Below are positions 43,263 through 52,195 of a stretch of 64,000 nt of DNA, piece after piece. The stretch's first letter is position 1. Every line of letters starts with the position of its first letter. Position numbers and translations under genes: made by a program. The stretch is from Pseudomonas sp. Irchel 3A7 (lineage in GTDB: Bacteria; Pseudomonadota; Gammaproteobacteria; Pseudomonadales; Pseudomonadaceae). The stretch is from positions 62,001-126,000 of the forward strand of contig NZ_FYED01000020.1 of the NCBI RefSeq assembly GCF_900187565.1. Reading direction: 5' to 3'. The notes beneath the pieces were generated by a model. The model had not been told where the DNA came from. It ran no database searches and saw only the letters and a list, made by a program, of their open reading frames with translations.

Positions 43263-46200
43263 TCACGCCGGCTCTTTTTTGACCCTGAACCACGCCGCAT
43301 ACAAAGCAGGCAGGAACAACAGCGTCAAAGCCGTAGCCACAATCAACCCACCCATGATCGCCACCGCCATCGGCCCGAAAAACACACTGCGCGACAACGG
43401 AATCATCGCCAGAACCGCGGCCAGTGCCGTCAGCACAATCGGCCTGAACCGCCGCACCGTGGCCTCGATGATCGCCTGCCAAGGCTTGAGCCCGGCAGCG
43501 ATGTCCTGCTCGATCTGATCCACCAGAATCACCGAGTTGCGCATGATCATCCCCGACAAGGCGATGGTCCCGAGCATGGCGACAAAACCGAACGGCTGAC
43601 GGAACACCATCAGGAACAGCGTCACCCCGATCAACCCCAATGGCGCCGTCAGAAACACCATCACCGTGCGTGAGAAACTGCGCAGTTGCAGCATCAGCAA
43701 TGTCAGCACCACCACGATGAACAGCGGCACACCGGCCTTCACCGAGTTCTGCCCGCGCGCGGAATCTTCCACGGTGCCACCGACATCCAGCAAATAGCCG
43801 TCCGGCAATTCGGCGCGGATCGGGTCGAGGGTCGGCATGATTTGCTGCACCAGCGTCGCCGGTTGTTCCTTGCCATAGATGTCGGCGCGCACGGTCACGT
43901 TGGGCAGGCGATTACGATGCCAGATCACACCTTCTTCAAAGCCGTACTCCAGGGTCGCGATCTGCGACAGGGCGACGCTGCGACCGTTGTCGGTCGGTAC
44001 CGCCAGGCTCGGCAGCAACGACAGTTCGGTGCGTTCATGCAAGGTGCCGCGCAACAGGATCTCGATCAATTCGTTGTCTTCGCGATACTGACTGACGCTG
44101 GAACCGGTGAGCGAGCTCTGAAGGAACCTCGACAGGTTCGCCGTGCTCACGCCCAGTGCCCGGGCGCGGTCCTGATCGACGTTCAGGTAAACGACCTTGC
44201 TCGGCTCTTCCCAGTCCAGGTGGACGTTGGCCACGTGCGGGTTCTCTCGAACCTTGGCCGCGACTTTGCGGGCCAGTGCGCGGACTTCTTCGATGTGTTC
44301 ACCGGTCACCCGGAACTGCACGGGATAACCAACCGGCGGGCCGTTTTCCAGGCGCGTGACCCGCGAGCGCAGAGCCGGGAACTGTTCGTTGAGCGTGGCG
44401 ATCAACCAGGTGCGCAAGGTTTCGCGCTCCTCGATGGTCTTCGCCAGCACCACGAATTGGGCGAAGCTCGCTGCCGGCAGTTGCTGATCCAGCGGCAGGT
44501 AAAAACGCGGCGAACCGGTGCCGACGTAAGCCACATAGTTGTCGATCCCGGCCTTGTCCTTGAGCAGCGTTTCGAGGCGTTTGACCTCCTCGGCGGTGTT
44601 GCTCAGGGAAGCGCCTTCGGCCAGCTTCAGATCGACCATCAACTCCAGTCGGCCCGACGCCGGGAAAAATTGCTGCGGCACAAAACGGAACAGGACCACG
44701 GAGGCGACGAATAAAATCACCGTCGCCGCGATCACGGTTTTGCGCCGACGCACGCACCACTCCACCAGCCGCCGGACCCGTTCATAAAACGGTGTACCGT
44801 AAGGATCCGGCTGATCAGGCCCGTGTTTGGCCGCGTGAATTTTCGCCAGATCCGGCAGGAGTTTTTCCCCGAGATACGGCACGAACACCACCGCCGCCAC
44901 CCACGACGCCAGCAGTGCGATGGTCACCACCTGAAAGATCGAGCGAGTGTATTCGCCAGTACCGGATTGCGCGGTGGCGATCGGCAGGAACCCGGCCGCG
45001 GTGATCAGCGTACCAGTGAGCATCGGGAACGCGGTGCTGGTCCAGGCATAGCTCGCCGCTTTGACACGGTCGAAGCCCTGCTCCATTTTGATCGCCATCA
45101 TTTCCACGGCGATGATCGCGTCGTCGACCAGCAAGCCCAGCGCCAGCACCAGCGCGCCGAGGGAAATCTTGTGCAGGCCGATGCCGAGGTAATACATGGT
45201 GGCGAAGGTCATCGCCAACACCAGCGGAATCGCCAGGGCGACCACCATGCCGGTGCGCACGCCCAGGGAGAAAAAGCTCACCAGCAACACAATCGCCAGG
45301 GCCTCCACCAATACCCGGACGAATTCGCCGACACCGGTCTTCACCGCCGCCGGTTGGTCGGAAACCTTGCGCAGCTGCATGCCGGCCGGAAGGTTTTTCT
45401 GGATGCGGGCGAATTCGATTTCCAGGGCTTTGCCCAAGACAAGAATATCGCCGCCGTCCTTCATGGCCACGGCCAGTCCGATAGCGTCCTCAGCCATGAA
45501 GCGCATGCGCGGCGCCGGTGGATCGTTGAAACCACGGCGCACATCGGCGACATCGGAGATGCGGAAGGTGCGATCCCCGACCCGGATCGGAAAGTTTTTT
45601 ATCTCGTCGACAGTCTGAAAATTCCCTGAGACCCGCAGCTGCAATCGCTCGCTGCTGGTTTCGAAGAAGCCGGCGGTGGACACCGCGTTCTGTTCTTCAA
45701 GCGCCTGCTGCACCGCGGCCAGCGGCAAACCCAGGGTCGCCAGCTTGACGTTGGACAGCTCGATCCAGATTTTTTCATCCTGCAAGCCGAGCAGGTCGAC
45801 CTTACCCACATCCTTGACCCGTTGCAGCTGGATCTGGATGCGGTCGGCGTAATCCTTGAGCACGGCGTAGTCGAACCCGTCGCCGGTCAAGGCGTAGATA
45901 TTGCCGAAGGTGGTGCCGAATTCATCGTTGAAGAACGGCCCCTGAATACCCGGCGGCAGGGTGTGACGGATGTCGCTGACCTTCTTGCGCACCTGATACC
46001 AGAGTTCCGGGATGTCCACCGAGTGCATGGAATCGCGGGCAATGAACGTCACCTGGGATTCACCCGGGCGCGAGAACGACACGATGCGTTCGTACTCGCC
46101 GGTTTCCATCAGCTTCTTTTCAATGCGTTCGGTGACCTGGCGCGAAACTTCCTGCGCCGTGGCGCCCGGCCAGTTGGTACGGATCACCATGGCCTTGAAG

Positions 46201-46328
46201 GTAAACGGCGGGTCTTCGCTTTGGCCGAGCTTGGTGTAGGACAGTGCGCCAACGATGGCCAGCAACAGCATCAGGAACAGTACGATCTGGCGATTACGCA
46301 ACGCCCATTCGGAAAGATTGAAGCCCAT
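43263..46328 (-). CDS. mexK: RND efflux permease (MexK-like)
   Basis: The inner-membrane pump of a tripartite proton-driven exporter. At 1021 residues it has the HAE1/AcrB length: a helix after the N-terminus (QIVLFLMLLLAIVGAL), two large periplasmic loops, and the membrane core with proton-relay Asp residues (GLLVDDAIIAVEMMAIKME) in helix 4 and GLIVATALTLLFLPALYAAWF at the end. MexK is chosen because the mexJ-like gene is upstream, a TetR gene is divergent and plsB is nearby, as in PAO1. No outer-membrane channel gene is present, also like MexJK, which borrows OprM or OpmH. Confidence 0.85.
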   Translation of the reverse strand: MGFNLSEWALRNRQIVLFLMLLLAIVGALSYTKLGQSEDPPFTFKAMVIRTNWPGATAQEVSRQVTERIEKKLMETGEYERIVSFSRPGESQVTFIARDSMHSVDIPELWYQVRKKVSDIRHTLPPGIQGPFFNDEFGTTFGNIYALTGDGFDYAVLKDYADRIQIQLQRVKDVGKVDLLGLQDEKIWIELSNVKLATLGLPLAAVQQALEEQNAVSTAGFFETSSERLQLRVSGNFQTVDEIKNFPIRVGDRTFRISDVADVRRGFNDPPAPRMRFMAEDAIGLAVAMKDGGDILVLGKALEIEFARIQKNLPAGMQLRKVSDQPAAVKTGVGEFVRVLVEALAIVLLVSFFSLGVRTGMVVALAIPLVLAMTFATMYYLGIGLHKISLGALVLALGLLVDDAIIAVEMMAIKMEQGFDRVKAASYAWTSTAFPMLTGTLITAAGFLPIATAQSGTGEYTRSIFQVVTIALLASWVAAVVFVPYLGEKLLPDLAKIHAAKHGPDQPDPYGTPFYERVRRLVEWCVRRRKTVIAATVILFVASVVLFRFVPQQFFPASGRLELMVDLKLAEGASLSNTAEEVKRLETLLKDKAGIDNYVAYVGTGSPRFYLPLDQQLPAASFAQFVVLAKTIEERETLRTWLIATLNEQFPALRSRVTRLENGPPVGYPVQFRVTGEHIEEVRALARKVAAKVRENPHVANVHLDWEEPSKVVYLNVDQDRARALGVSTANLSRFLQSSLTGSSVSQYREDNELIEILLRGTLHERTELSLLPSLAVPTDNGRSVALSQIATLEYGFEEGVIWHRNRLPNVTVRADIYGKEQPATLVQQIMPTLDPIRAELPDGYLLDVGGTVEDSARGQNSVKAGVPLFIVVVLTLLMLQLRSFSRTVMVFLTAPLGLIGVTLFLMVFRQPFGFVAMLGTIALSGMIMRNSVILVDQIEQDIAAGLKPWQAIIEATVRRFRPIVLTALAAVLAMIPLSRSVFFGPMAVAIMGGLIVATALTLLFLPALYAAWFRVKKEPA

Positions 46329-46334
46329 CGGGGA

Positions 46335-47435
46335 TTACTCCTTGTCCGCCAGATTGACCACGCGGTTGGAGCGATCCACCGGGCGCACCTGCTGCCCGTC
46401 GAGAAGCACATGGACGCCAGCGGCCACCACCCAGTCGCTGGCGTTGAGGCCTTCAAGCACCGGAACGGTTTTCTCACCAAAAGCGCCGACCCGCACCGGG
46501 GTCTTCTTCAGAGTGTTATTGGCGCTGACGACCCAGACGTAGGTCACGCCGTTTTCCGCGGTCAGCGCAGACAGCGGCACCGACAGCGGAACCACTTCGG
46601 CGGACTGTACGAACACCCGGGCGCTCTGGCCCAGTTCGGCGGGGACTTTGCCACCGGTAAACGCGATGCGGGCAGCGAAAGTGCGGGACTTCGGATCGGC
46701 AGAAGGAGACAGTTCGCGAATTTTCCCGGCGAAGCGCTGATCCGGCTGCGTCCACAACTCCACCGACACTGGCTGGCCGACCTTGAAGCGACCGAAGTTC
46801 TGCTCCGGCAGGCTGATCGACACTTCACGCTCACCATCAGTAGCCAGGGTGAACACCGTTTGCCCGGCAGCCACCACCTGCCCGACTTCCACCGCACGCT
46901 TGGCTACGACGCCGTCCTGCGGTGCACGCAATACCGCGTAGCTGGCCTGGTTACTGGACACGTTGAATTCGGCTTTGATCTGCTTGAGACGGGCTTCGCC
47001 GGAACGGTAAAGATTTTCATGATTGTCGTACTGCGAGCGGCTGACCAACTGACGCTCCATCAGCGTTTTGTAACGGTCGCGCTCGGCGCGCACCATATTC
47101 AGATTGGCTTCGGCGGCCGCGACCTGGGCGCGGGTGGCCTCCAGTTGCAGACGCACATCTTGCGGATCGAGCTCAGCCAAGGGCTGATCGGCCTTGACCC
47201 GCTGCCCTTCCTCGACCAGTCGTCGGCTGACTTTGCCGCCGATGCGGAATGCCAGGTCTGGCTCATAGCGGGCGCGGACTTCGCCGGGATAGCTTTCCGT
47301 CGCCTGGGCCGAAGGCTCTGGCTGCACCACCATGGCCGGGCGAACGCTGGTTTGGGGAGCCTCTTCGTGACCACACGCCGTCAATAAAAACGCCAGGGTG
47401 ACTGGCAACGCGAGGGGCAAGGCATAGCGGAACAT
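46335..47435 (-). CDS. mexJ: RND efflux membrane fusion lipoprotein (MexJ-like)
   Basis: The periplasmic adaptor linking pump and outer-membrane channel. It has 366 residues from the ATG at 47435 (RBS AAAGG). The lipoprotein signal ends LAFLLTACGHEE. Lipoyl halves (DLAFRIGGKVSRRLVEEGQRVKADQPLAELD and APQDGVVAKRAVEVGQVVAAGQTVFTL) flank a coiled-coil hairpin (about 105-165), followed by beta-barrel and membrane-proximal domains. It is six bases from the permease gene. An upstream ATG at 47528 is antisense to the regulator start and was rejected. Confidence 0.87.
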   Translation of the reverse strand: MFRYALPLALPVTLAFLLTACGHEEAPQTSVRPAMVVQPEPSAQATESYPGEVRARYEPDLAFRIGGKVSRRLVEEGQRVKADQPLAELDPQDVRLQLEATRAQVAAAEANLNMVRAERDRYKTLMERQLVSRSQYDNHENLYRSGEARLKQIKAEFNVSSNQASYAVLRAPQDGVVAKRAVEVGQVVAAGQTVFTLATDGEREVSISLPEQNFGRFKVGQPVSVELWTQPDQRFAGKIRELSPSADPKSRTFAARIAFTGGKVPAELGQSARVFVQSAEVVPLSVPLSALTAENGVTYVWVVSANNTLKKTPVRVGAFGEKTVPVLEGLNASDWVVAAGVHVLLDGQQVRPVDRSNRVVNLADKE

Positions 47436-47472
47436 GGTGAAGGACCTTTCGCTAATGGTGCTTGGAATAATT

Positions 47473-47486
47473 ATACTGACCAGTAT
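47473..47486. promoter_or_regulatory. Operator palindrome between mexJ and its TetR regulator
   Basis: ATACTGACCAGTAT is a 14-base palindrome (ATACTG-AC-CAGTAT) framed by AATAA on the left and TTATT on the right. A second pair of ACTGG-type half-sites lies at 47505-47516 (ACCAGTCCAGTA). The gap between the two divergent genes is only 93 bases, so one TetR dimer pair bound here could control both promoters. Confidence 0.65.
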
Positions 47487-47528
47487 GTTATTAATAGCAA
47501 ACTCACCAGTCCAGTAATAAAAGCGCAT

Positions 47529-48167
47529 ATGCCGAACAATCTTTCAGCACCCAGCGGACCCGGCCGCCCCAAGGATCTGGCCAAGCGCCAGGCGATCCTC
47601 GACGCGGCGAAGACGCTGTTTTTGACCAAGGGATATGCCAACACCAGCATGGATGCTGTCGCCACGCAGGCCAATGTGTCGAAGCTCACGGTCTACAGCC
47701 ATTTCAACGACAAGGAGACGCTGTTCTCCGCCGCCGTGGTGGCCAAGTGCGAAGAGCAACTGCCGACGCTGTTTTTCGAATTGCCGGACGGCGTGGCGGT
47801 GGAAACCGTGCTGCTGAACATCGCCCGCGGTTTTCACCTGCTGATCAACAGTGACGAGTCGGTGAACCTGCACCGCTTGATCATGACCCTGGGCAGCCAG
47901 GACCCGAAACTCTCGCTGATCTTCTTCGAGGCCGGCCCGGAGCGCATGCTGCACGGTATGGAGCGGTTGCTGAGCAAGGTCGATCAGAGTGGCGTACTAC
48001 GTATCGATAAACCGCGCAATGCGGCGGAACACTTCTTCTGCCTGCTCAAGGGGGCGGCGAATTTCCGGTTGTTGTATGGCTGTGGCGAGCCATTGACCGG
48101 GGAAGCGGCGGAGAGCCATGTGCGGGAGGTTGTGGAGTTGTTTATGCGGGCTTACAGGCCGGATTAG
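47529..48167 (+). CDS. mexL: TetR-family repressor of the efflux operon (MexL-like)
   Basis: A 212-residue TetR protein. The HTH lies in the N-terminal 60 residues (AILDAAKTLFLTKGYANTSMDAVATQANVSKLTVYSHFNDKETLF), typical of AcrR/MexL regulators. The rest is a helical ligand and dimer domain (AefR-like C-terminus). It is divergent from mexJ with an operator palindrome in the shared gap, so autoregulation plus repression of mexJK is expected. Confidence 0.86.
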   Translation: MPNNLSAPSGPGRPKDLAKRQAILDAAKTLFLTKGYANTSMDAVATQANVSKLTVYSHFNDKETLFSAAVVAKCEEQLPTLFFELPDGVAVETVLLNIARGFHLLINSDESVNLHRLIMTLGSQDPKLSLIFFEAGPERMLHGMERLLSKVDQSGVLRIDKPRNAAEHFFCLLKGAANFRLLYGCGEPLTGEAAESHVREVVELFMRAYRPD

Positions 48168-48198
48168 CCTGACAAATTTCGATCGACTGGTCTGACGC

Positions 48199-48271
48199 CT
48201 TCGCGAGCAGGCTCGCTCCCACACTGGTTCTATGTCGTAGATCCCCTGTGGGAGCGAGCCTGCTCGCGAAG
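48199..48271. repeat. REP pair, tail-to-tail
   Basis: CTTCGCGAGCAGGCTCGCTC and GAGCGAGCCTGCTCGCGAAG with their TCCCACA ends facing each other across about 25 bases. It lies between convergent mexL and rsmJ. Confidence 0.85.
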
Positions 48272-48285
48272 AAGGCGCCGCGATC

Positions 48286-49068
48286 TCAGGGCTTGAGTGC
48301 CTTTTTCGGGTAGATGTCATACCGACTGGATTTGCCATCCAGCGCATGACTCGGCTTGGGTCCTTCAATGCACGGCGCCTTGCGCGGGCGTTTGACCACG
48401 ACCCGGTGCGTGGCCAGGGCCAGTGCAGCTTCAAGCAATGCCGGCGCATCCGGGTCATCGCCCACCAGCGGCCGGAACAGGCGCATTTCCTTTTTCACCA
48501 GCGCGGTTTTCTCACGGTGCGGGAACATCGGGTCGAGGTAGATCACCTGCGGCGGCTCACCCTCCCAATTGCGCATCACCTCGATCGAATTACCCTTGAG
48601 CAAGCGCATGCGCGCCACGATCGGGGCCACCTCGAAATCTTCCGCGCCACGGGCCAAACCATCTTCGAGTAACGCCCCGATCAACGGCTGACGCTCGATC
48701 AGACTCATCTCGCAGCCCAGGCTGGCCAGCACGAACGCGTCCTTGCCCAGCCCGGCCGTGGCATCCAGCACCCGCGGACGCACGCCCTGAGCAACGCCCA
48801 CAGCCTTGGCGATCATCTGCCCGCTGCCACCGCCGTACAACCGGCGATGGGCCGCGCCACCCTCGACGAAGTCCACCCGCACCGGCCCCGGTGCATCCGG
48901 GCCGAGCTGTTGCAACTGCAAGCCCTGATCGCCCACCTGCAACGCGAACTCACCGTCATCCACCTGCAGCGGCAGGCCCAGGCGCTCGGCCCAGTGCTCG
49001 GCCTGTGGCTGAAAGGTCGCGCCCAAGGCTTCGACATGGATGCGGCACGCCGCCGGTTGCTCAATCAT
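48286..49068 (-). CDS. rsmJ: 16S rRNA (guanine-1516-N2)-methyltransferase
   Basis: RsmJ methylates G1516 of 16S rRNA. The 260 residues include the class I methyltransferase SAM loop VLDATAGLGKDAFVLASLG (about 102-120) and the catalytic-type motif YLDPMFPHREKTALVKKEMR. GGAAHRRLYGGGSGQMIAKAVG before the SAM motif is characteristic of the family. It is divergent from the next gene across 93 bases. Confidence 0.94.
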   Translation of the reverse strand: MIEQPAACRIHVEALGATFQPQAEHWAERLGLPLQVDDGEFALQVGDQGLQLQQLGPDAPGPVRVDFVEGGAAHRRLYGGGSGQMIAKAVGVAQGVRPRVLDATAGLGKDAFVLASLGCEMSLIERQPLIGALLEDGLARGAEDFEVAPIVARMRLLKGNSIEVMRNWEGEPPQVIYLDPMFPHREKTALVKKEMRLFRPLVGDDPDAPALLEAALALATHRVVVKRPRKAPCIEGPKPSHALDGKSSRYDIYPKKALKP

Positions 49069-49161
49069 GGGAAAACACGCTCAAAAAATTAATGATCGGC
49101 AAAAACTGCCGATAACAAAACTATCGAGCATTTTGCCAGAGCTGAGCGTCGACCGAGAGAA

Positions 49162-49782
49162 ATGTCAGACATTCAACCCACATTCACAGGTTTTATCTCG
49201 CCCTACGGCGACTACAACCTGCGAAACACCCAGGCACTGAGCGGCGTCAGCCACATCTGGCAGGATTTCTTTGCCCGGGCGCTGGCCGAACAGTCGGGTG
49301 AAGTGCTGCCGCAATCGCTGAATTTTCCACCGGTGGATCTCCAAAGCCCGGTCGAACCCACTGTCGGCAGCGATCTGCTGGCACACATCATTTCCCAGCG
49401 CGAATGCGACGTGAAAGACACTGAAATTCGTCCGCCCGAGCCGCTGTTCCTGCCGATTGCCGAATTTGAAATGGACCTGGCCGACAAGCCGTTCCCACCG
49501 TTCCCGCCGGAAGAAATCGTCGCCCAGCAGAAACAGCAGGACTTCGAAAGCGGCTGGGTGCGTCCGATTGTACTGACCGCCGGCCAGCCTTTGCCGGAAG
49601 CTGGCCCGGCACCGCAACCGCGTCCGCTGCACTTGCCGATCGCCGAGTTCGAACTCGACCTGCTGGACAAGCCCTTCCCGCCGTTCTCGCCTGAAGAACT
49701 GGTCGAGCAACAGAAACAACTCGACTTCGATAACGGCTGGGCGCGCCCGATCATCCTGCAGAACCTGCGCCTGGCGGCCTGA
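49162..49782 (+). CDS. Hypothetical protein with two 45-residue repeats
   Basis: I do not recognise a named family. The 206 residues comprise a unique N-terminal part (1-93; FISPYGDYNLRNTQAL, HIWQDFFARALAEQSGEV) and two repeats at 94-138 and 155-199 that are identical at 34 of 45 positions. Each has the form PL-x-LPIAEFE-x-DL-x-DKPFPPF-x-PEE, then QQKQ-x-DF and GW-x-RPI. A Pro-rich linker (about 139-154) joins them. There is no signal peptide or membrane helix. The acidic/proline motif looks like a binding patch for a partner. Confidence 0.88.
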   Translation: MSDIQPTFTGFISPYGDYNLRNTQALSGVSHIWQDFFARALAEQSGEVLPQSLNFPPVDLQSPVEPTVGSDLLAHIISQRECDVKDTEIRPPEPLFLPIAEFEMDLADKPFPPFPPEEIVAQQKQQDFESGWVRPIVLTAGQPLPEAGPAPQPRPLHLPIAEFELDLLDKPFPPFSPEELVEQQKQLDFDNGWARPIILQNLRLAA

Positions 49783-50478
49783 TCATCGACAACGCCACCA
49801 CGGGCCGACGTCCAGATGAAAGTGGTTGCGATGGGCGGCGTTGTAATCCGGGCTCAACACCACGCTGAACAAACCGCAGGCGCCATCGCGGACCTGCCTT
49901 AGAAACTGCGCATCCTGATTATCCTTGGGCCAATCCTTGAGTACGCTGATGGCTCGACCATCGGCCAGGCGGAAACCGGCAATGTCCAGCGCATTGGCCG
50001 ATGCATGCTGGCTGAGCCTGCCATTCTCACGGCCATAGACGTTGCGGCAGGCAAAGCTGCCCAGATGATCCACCCGCGCGACCGCCTGCCCATAGACCGC
50101 TTGCGCCGCCGGTTGCAGGGCGTGATGCTCGAACAGTGCAAACGACACGGCCAGGCGACAACTGGCGAGGAAACTGCTGCTCAGCGCCACATCGCCGCCC
50201 TGTACACGCAAGGCATCGGTCAGCGGACACTTGGCGTCGGGGCTGTCTGCCTGACGGGTCACGCGCAATCCTGAACTGCTCAAAGCCTGGTCACACAGCT
50301 GCGGGTCATCGCGCAGGCGCATCAGTTTGTAGCGGGTCAGCAGATTCGGGGGCGCCTTCACATCCAGCGGCGCCCAGGGATTCCACTGCGGCGGCAGCGA
50401 CACCCATCCCCGCCAGACACTCACCCCCGCCGCGCCGATGACCGACAGCATCAGCAACAGCCACCACCGCAACCGCAT
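49783..50478 (-). CDS. Extensin-like C-terminal domain protein
   Basis: A 231-residue protein with one N-terminal membrane helix or uncleaved signal (LRWWLLLMLSVIGAAGVSVW) and a periplasmic extensin-like domain. The domain has a LAS/D-Ala-D-Ala-peptidase-like look: SQHASANALDIAGFRLADG and AAHRNHFHLDVGPWWRC contain the His/Asp/His set expected for zinc, so it may act on peptidoglycan. It starts two bases after the preceding PEP-mutase-like gene and probably shares its transcript. Confidence 0.85.
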   Translation of the reverse strand: MRLRWWLLLMLSVIGAAGVSVWRGWVSLPPQWNPWAPLDVKAPPNLLTRYKLMRLRDDPQLCDQALSSSGLRVTRQADSPDAKCPLTDALRVQGGDVALSSSFLASCRLAVSFALFEHHALQPAAQAVYGQAVARVDHLGSFACRNVYGRENGRLSQHASANALDIAGFRLADGRAISVLKDWPKDNQDAQFLRQVRDGACGLFSVVLSPDYNAAHRNHFHLDVGPWWRCR

Positions 50479-50480
50479 CG

Positions 50481-51302
50481 TCAGCCTTTGAACAATTGAT
50501 TGGCTTGGGCGTACGGCATGGACCGCGACGTGAACCCGAACGAGCCCGATTTCTGGATCTCTTCGGCGGCGCGGTAGAACTCGCCCAGCGCCGCCAATGC
50601 CAGCGCCGAGCCGACGCTGATGCGCTTGACGCCCATTTCGCCAAGCTCCTGCACCGTCAGCTTCAAGCCGCCGGACATCAGCACATTGACCGGTTTCGGC
50701 GCCACGGCGCGGACCACCGCCAGTACGTCTTCGGCGCTGCGCAGACCCGGCGCGTACAACACGTCCGCGCCGGCTTCAGCAAAGGCCTGCAAGCGGCGGA
50801 TCGTGTCATCAAGATCAGGATTACCATGCAGAAAACTCTCGGCCCGGGCCGTCAGTGTGAAAGGGAAAGGCAAGCTGCGAGCGGCAGCGACGGCAGCCTC
50901 GATGCGCGCCACGGCATGCTCGAAGCAATAGATCGGGCTGTCTTCACGGCCAGTGAAGTCCTCGATGGAGCCGCCGACGGCACCCGCTTCGGCGGCCCGC
51001 ACAATGCTTTTGGCGCACTCGGCAGGATCATCGGCAAACCCGTTTTCCAGATCAACCGCGACCGGCAGGTCGCTGGCGGCGACAATCGCCCGGACGTTGG
51101 CCAGGGTGTCGTCCAGGGTCAACCCGCCATCGGGGCGGCCCCGGGAAAAAGCGTAACCGGCGCTGGTGGTCGCCAGCGCCTCGAAACCCAGGCTGGCGAG
51201 CATTTTTGCCGAGCCGGCATCCCAGGGATTGGGGATCACAAAAACCCCATCACGTTCGTGCAAGGCTTTGAACGCATGGGCTCGAAGGGTTTGCGCATCC
51301 AT
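50481..51302 (-). CDS. Isocitrate lyase/PEP mutase superfamily protein
   Basis: A 273-residue TIM-barrel enzyme. VFVIPNPWDAGSAKMLASLGF, LPVAVDLENGFADDP and GGSIEDFTGRED carry the family's metal and substrate residues (the Asp/Glu of the DLE and IED motifs). The isocitrate lyase Cys motif (KKCGH) is absent, so it is more likely a phosphonopyruvate hydrolase-, oxaloacetate- or 2-methylisocitrate-type enzyme. The substrate is unknown. Confidence 0.88.
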   Translation of the reverse strand: MDAQTLRAHAFKALHERDGVFVIPNPWDAGSAKMLASLGFEALATTSAGYAFSRGRPDGGLTLDDTLANVRAIVAASDLPVAVDLENGFADDPAECAKSIVRAAEAGAVGGSIEDFTGREDSPIYCFEHAVARIEAAVAAARSLPFPFTLTARAESFLHGNPDLDDTIRRLQAFAEAGADVLYAPGLRSAEDVLAVVRAVAPKPVNVLMSGGLKLTVQELGEMGVKRISVGSALALAALGEFYRAAEEIQKSGSFGFTSRSMPYAQANQLFKG

Positions 51303-51337
51303 TGGCAGGCTCCTGAAAAAGACGAACGAATCCGCCT

Positions 51338-52195
51338 TCAGAGCAGGCCAAGTTGCTCGGCGGCGGGCTCTCTGTATAGCTCAGGCAGCGCCGGCAAGCC
51401 AGGTAACCGCAGCATCAACCGGGCGTGGAAACGTTGCGCCAGTTTCGCCGCCAGCACGTTGTCGGCGGTGTGCAGGAAGATATAGGGCGTGCGCCCCTCT
51501 TCAATCCACAGGGCGATTTTCTCCACCCACGGCAGCAGAAACGGATCGTTGGCTTCCAGCTGTGGGTGGCCGATGAAGCGCACTTGCGGGAACTGGGTAA
51601 ACGCCGCTGGACGCGGTGGGACCCTGGGCTTTTTCGATTGGGCGTGCAGTACCGAAGGATCGGTGGACGTACAACTGAACAGCGCGCGCGGATCGAGGCA
51701 AATGCGCTCGACGCCGCGATCCAGCAACAGGCGATTGAGCATCCGCTCGCTGTCGCCCTTGGCGAAGAAATCGTCATGCCGCACTTCTACCGCCAAGGGT
51801 CGCTGCAAGGCATCGATAAATCCAGCCAGCTCGTGCAAGCGCTGCGGCGTGAAACTTTTCGACAGCTGCAACCACAGCGGCGAAACCCGCTCACCGAGTG
51901 GGCTGAGCAATTGGGTGAAGGTTTCGGCTGCCGTCAGCTGTTCACGCAAGTCACCGCCGTGGCTGATGTCGCCGGGGAATTTGGCGGTGAAGCGAAAGTG
52001 CTCGGGCATGGTGTCGGCCCAGCGCTGCACGGTGCCGGCAGCCGGGCTCGCGTAGAAGGTCGTGTTGCCTTCCACGGCGTTGAATACTTGTGAATAGAGA
52101 TCGAGAAACTCGGCGGGTTTGGCGTCTGGCGGATACAGGTAATCGCGCCAGGCGTTTTCACTCCAGGACGGACAGCCGAGGTAGTAAGGCAGCAT
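51338..52195 (-). CDS. DUF72 family protein (YecE-like)
   Basis: A 285-residue TIM-barrel protein of the DUF72 family, whose biochemical role is not established. Markers are YLGCPSWSENAWRDYLYP at the N-terminus, YSQVFNAVEGNTTFYASP, FRFTAKFPGDISHG and TPYIFLHTADN. It overlaps the upstream 100-residue gene by one base, so the pair is translationally coupled. Confidence 0.92.
   Translation of the reverse strand: MLPYYLGCPSWSENAWRDYLYPPDAKPAEFLDLYSQVFNAVEGNTTFYASPAAGTVQRWADTMPEHFRFTAKFPGDISHGGDLREQLTAAETFTQLLSPLGERVSPLWLQLSKSFTPQRLHELAGFIDALQRPLAVEVRHDDFFAKGDSERMLNRLLLDRGVERICLDPRALFSCTSTDPSVLHAQSKKPRVPPRPAAFTQFPQVRFIGHPQLEANDPFLLPWVEKIALWIEEGRTPYIFLHTADNVLAAKLAQRFHARLMLRLPGLPALPELYREPAAEQLGLL

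Noticed and set aside
42914..43300. Minus-strand frame of 128 codons beyond the efflux permease
   Set aside because: It runs through hairpins and homopolymer runs; Arg/Pro-rich composition and no RBS suggest a non-coding repeat element.
43263..48167. Efflux operon as TriABC
   Set aside because: The permease N-terminus resembles TriC, but TriABC has two fusion proteins; here there is one, a divergent TetR gene and the plsB neighbourhood typical of MexJK.
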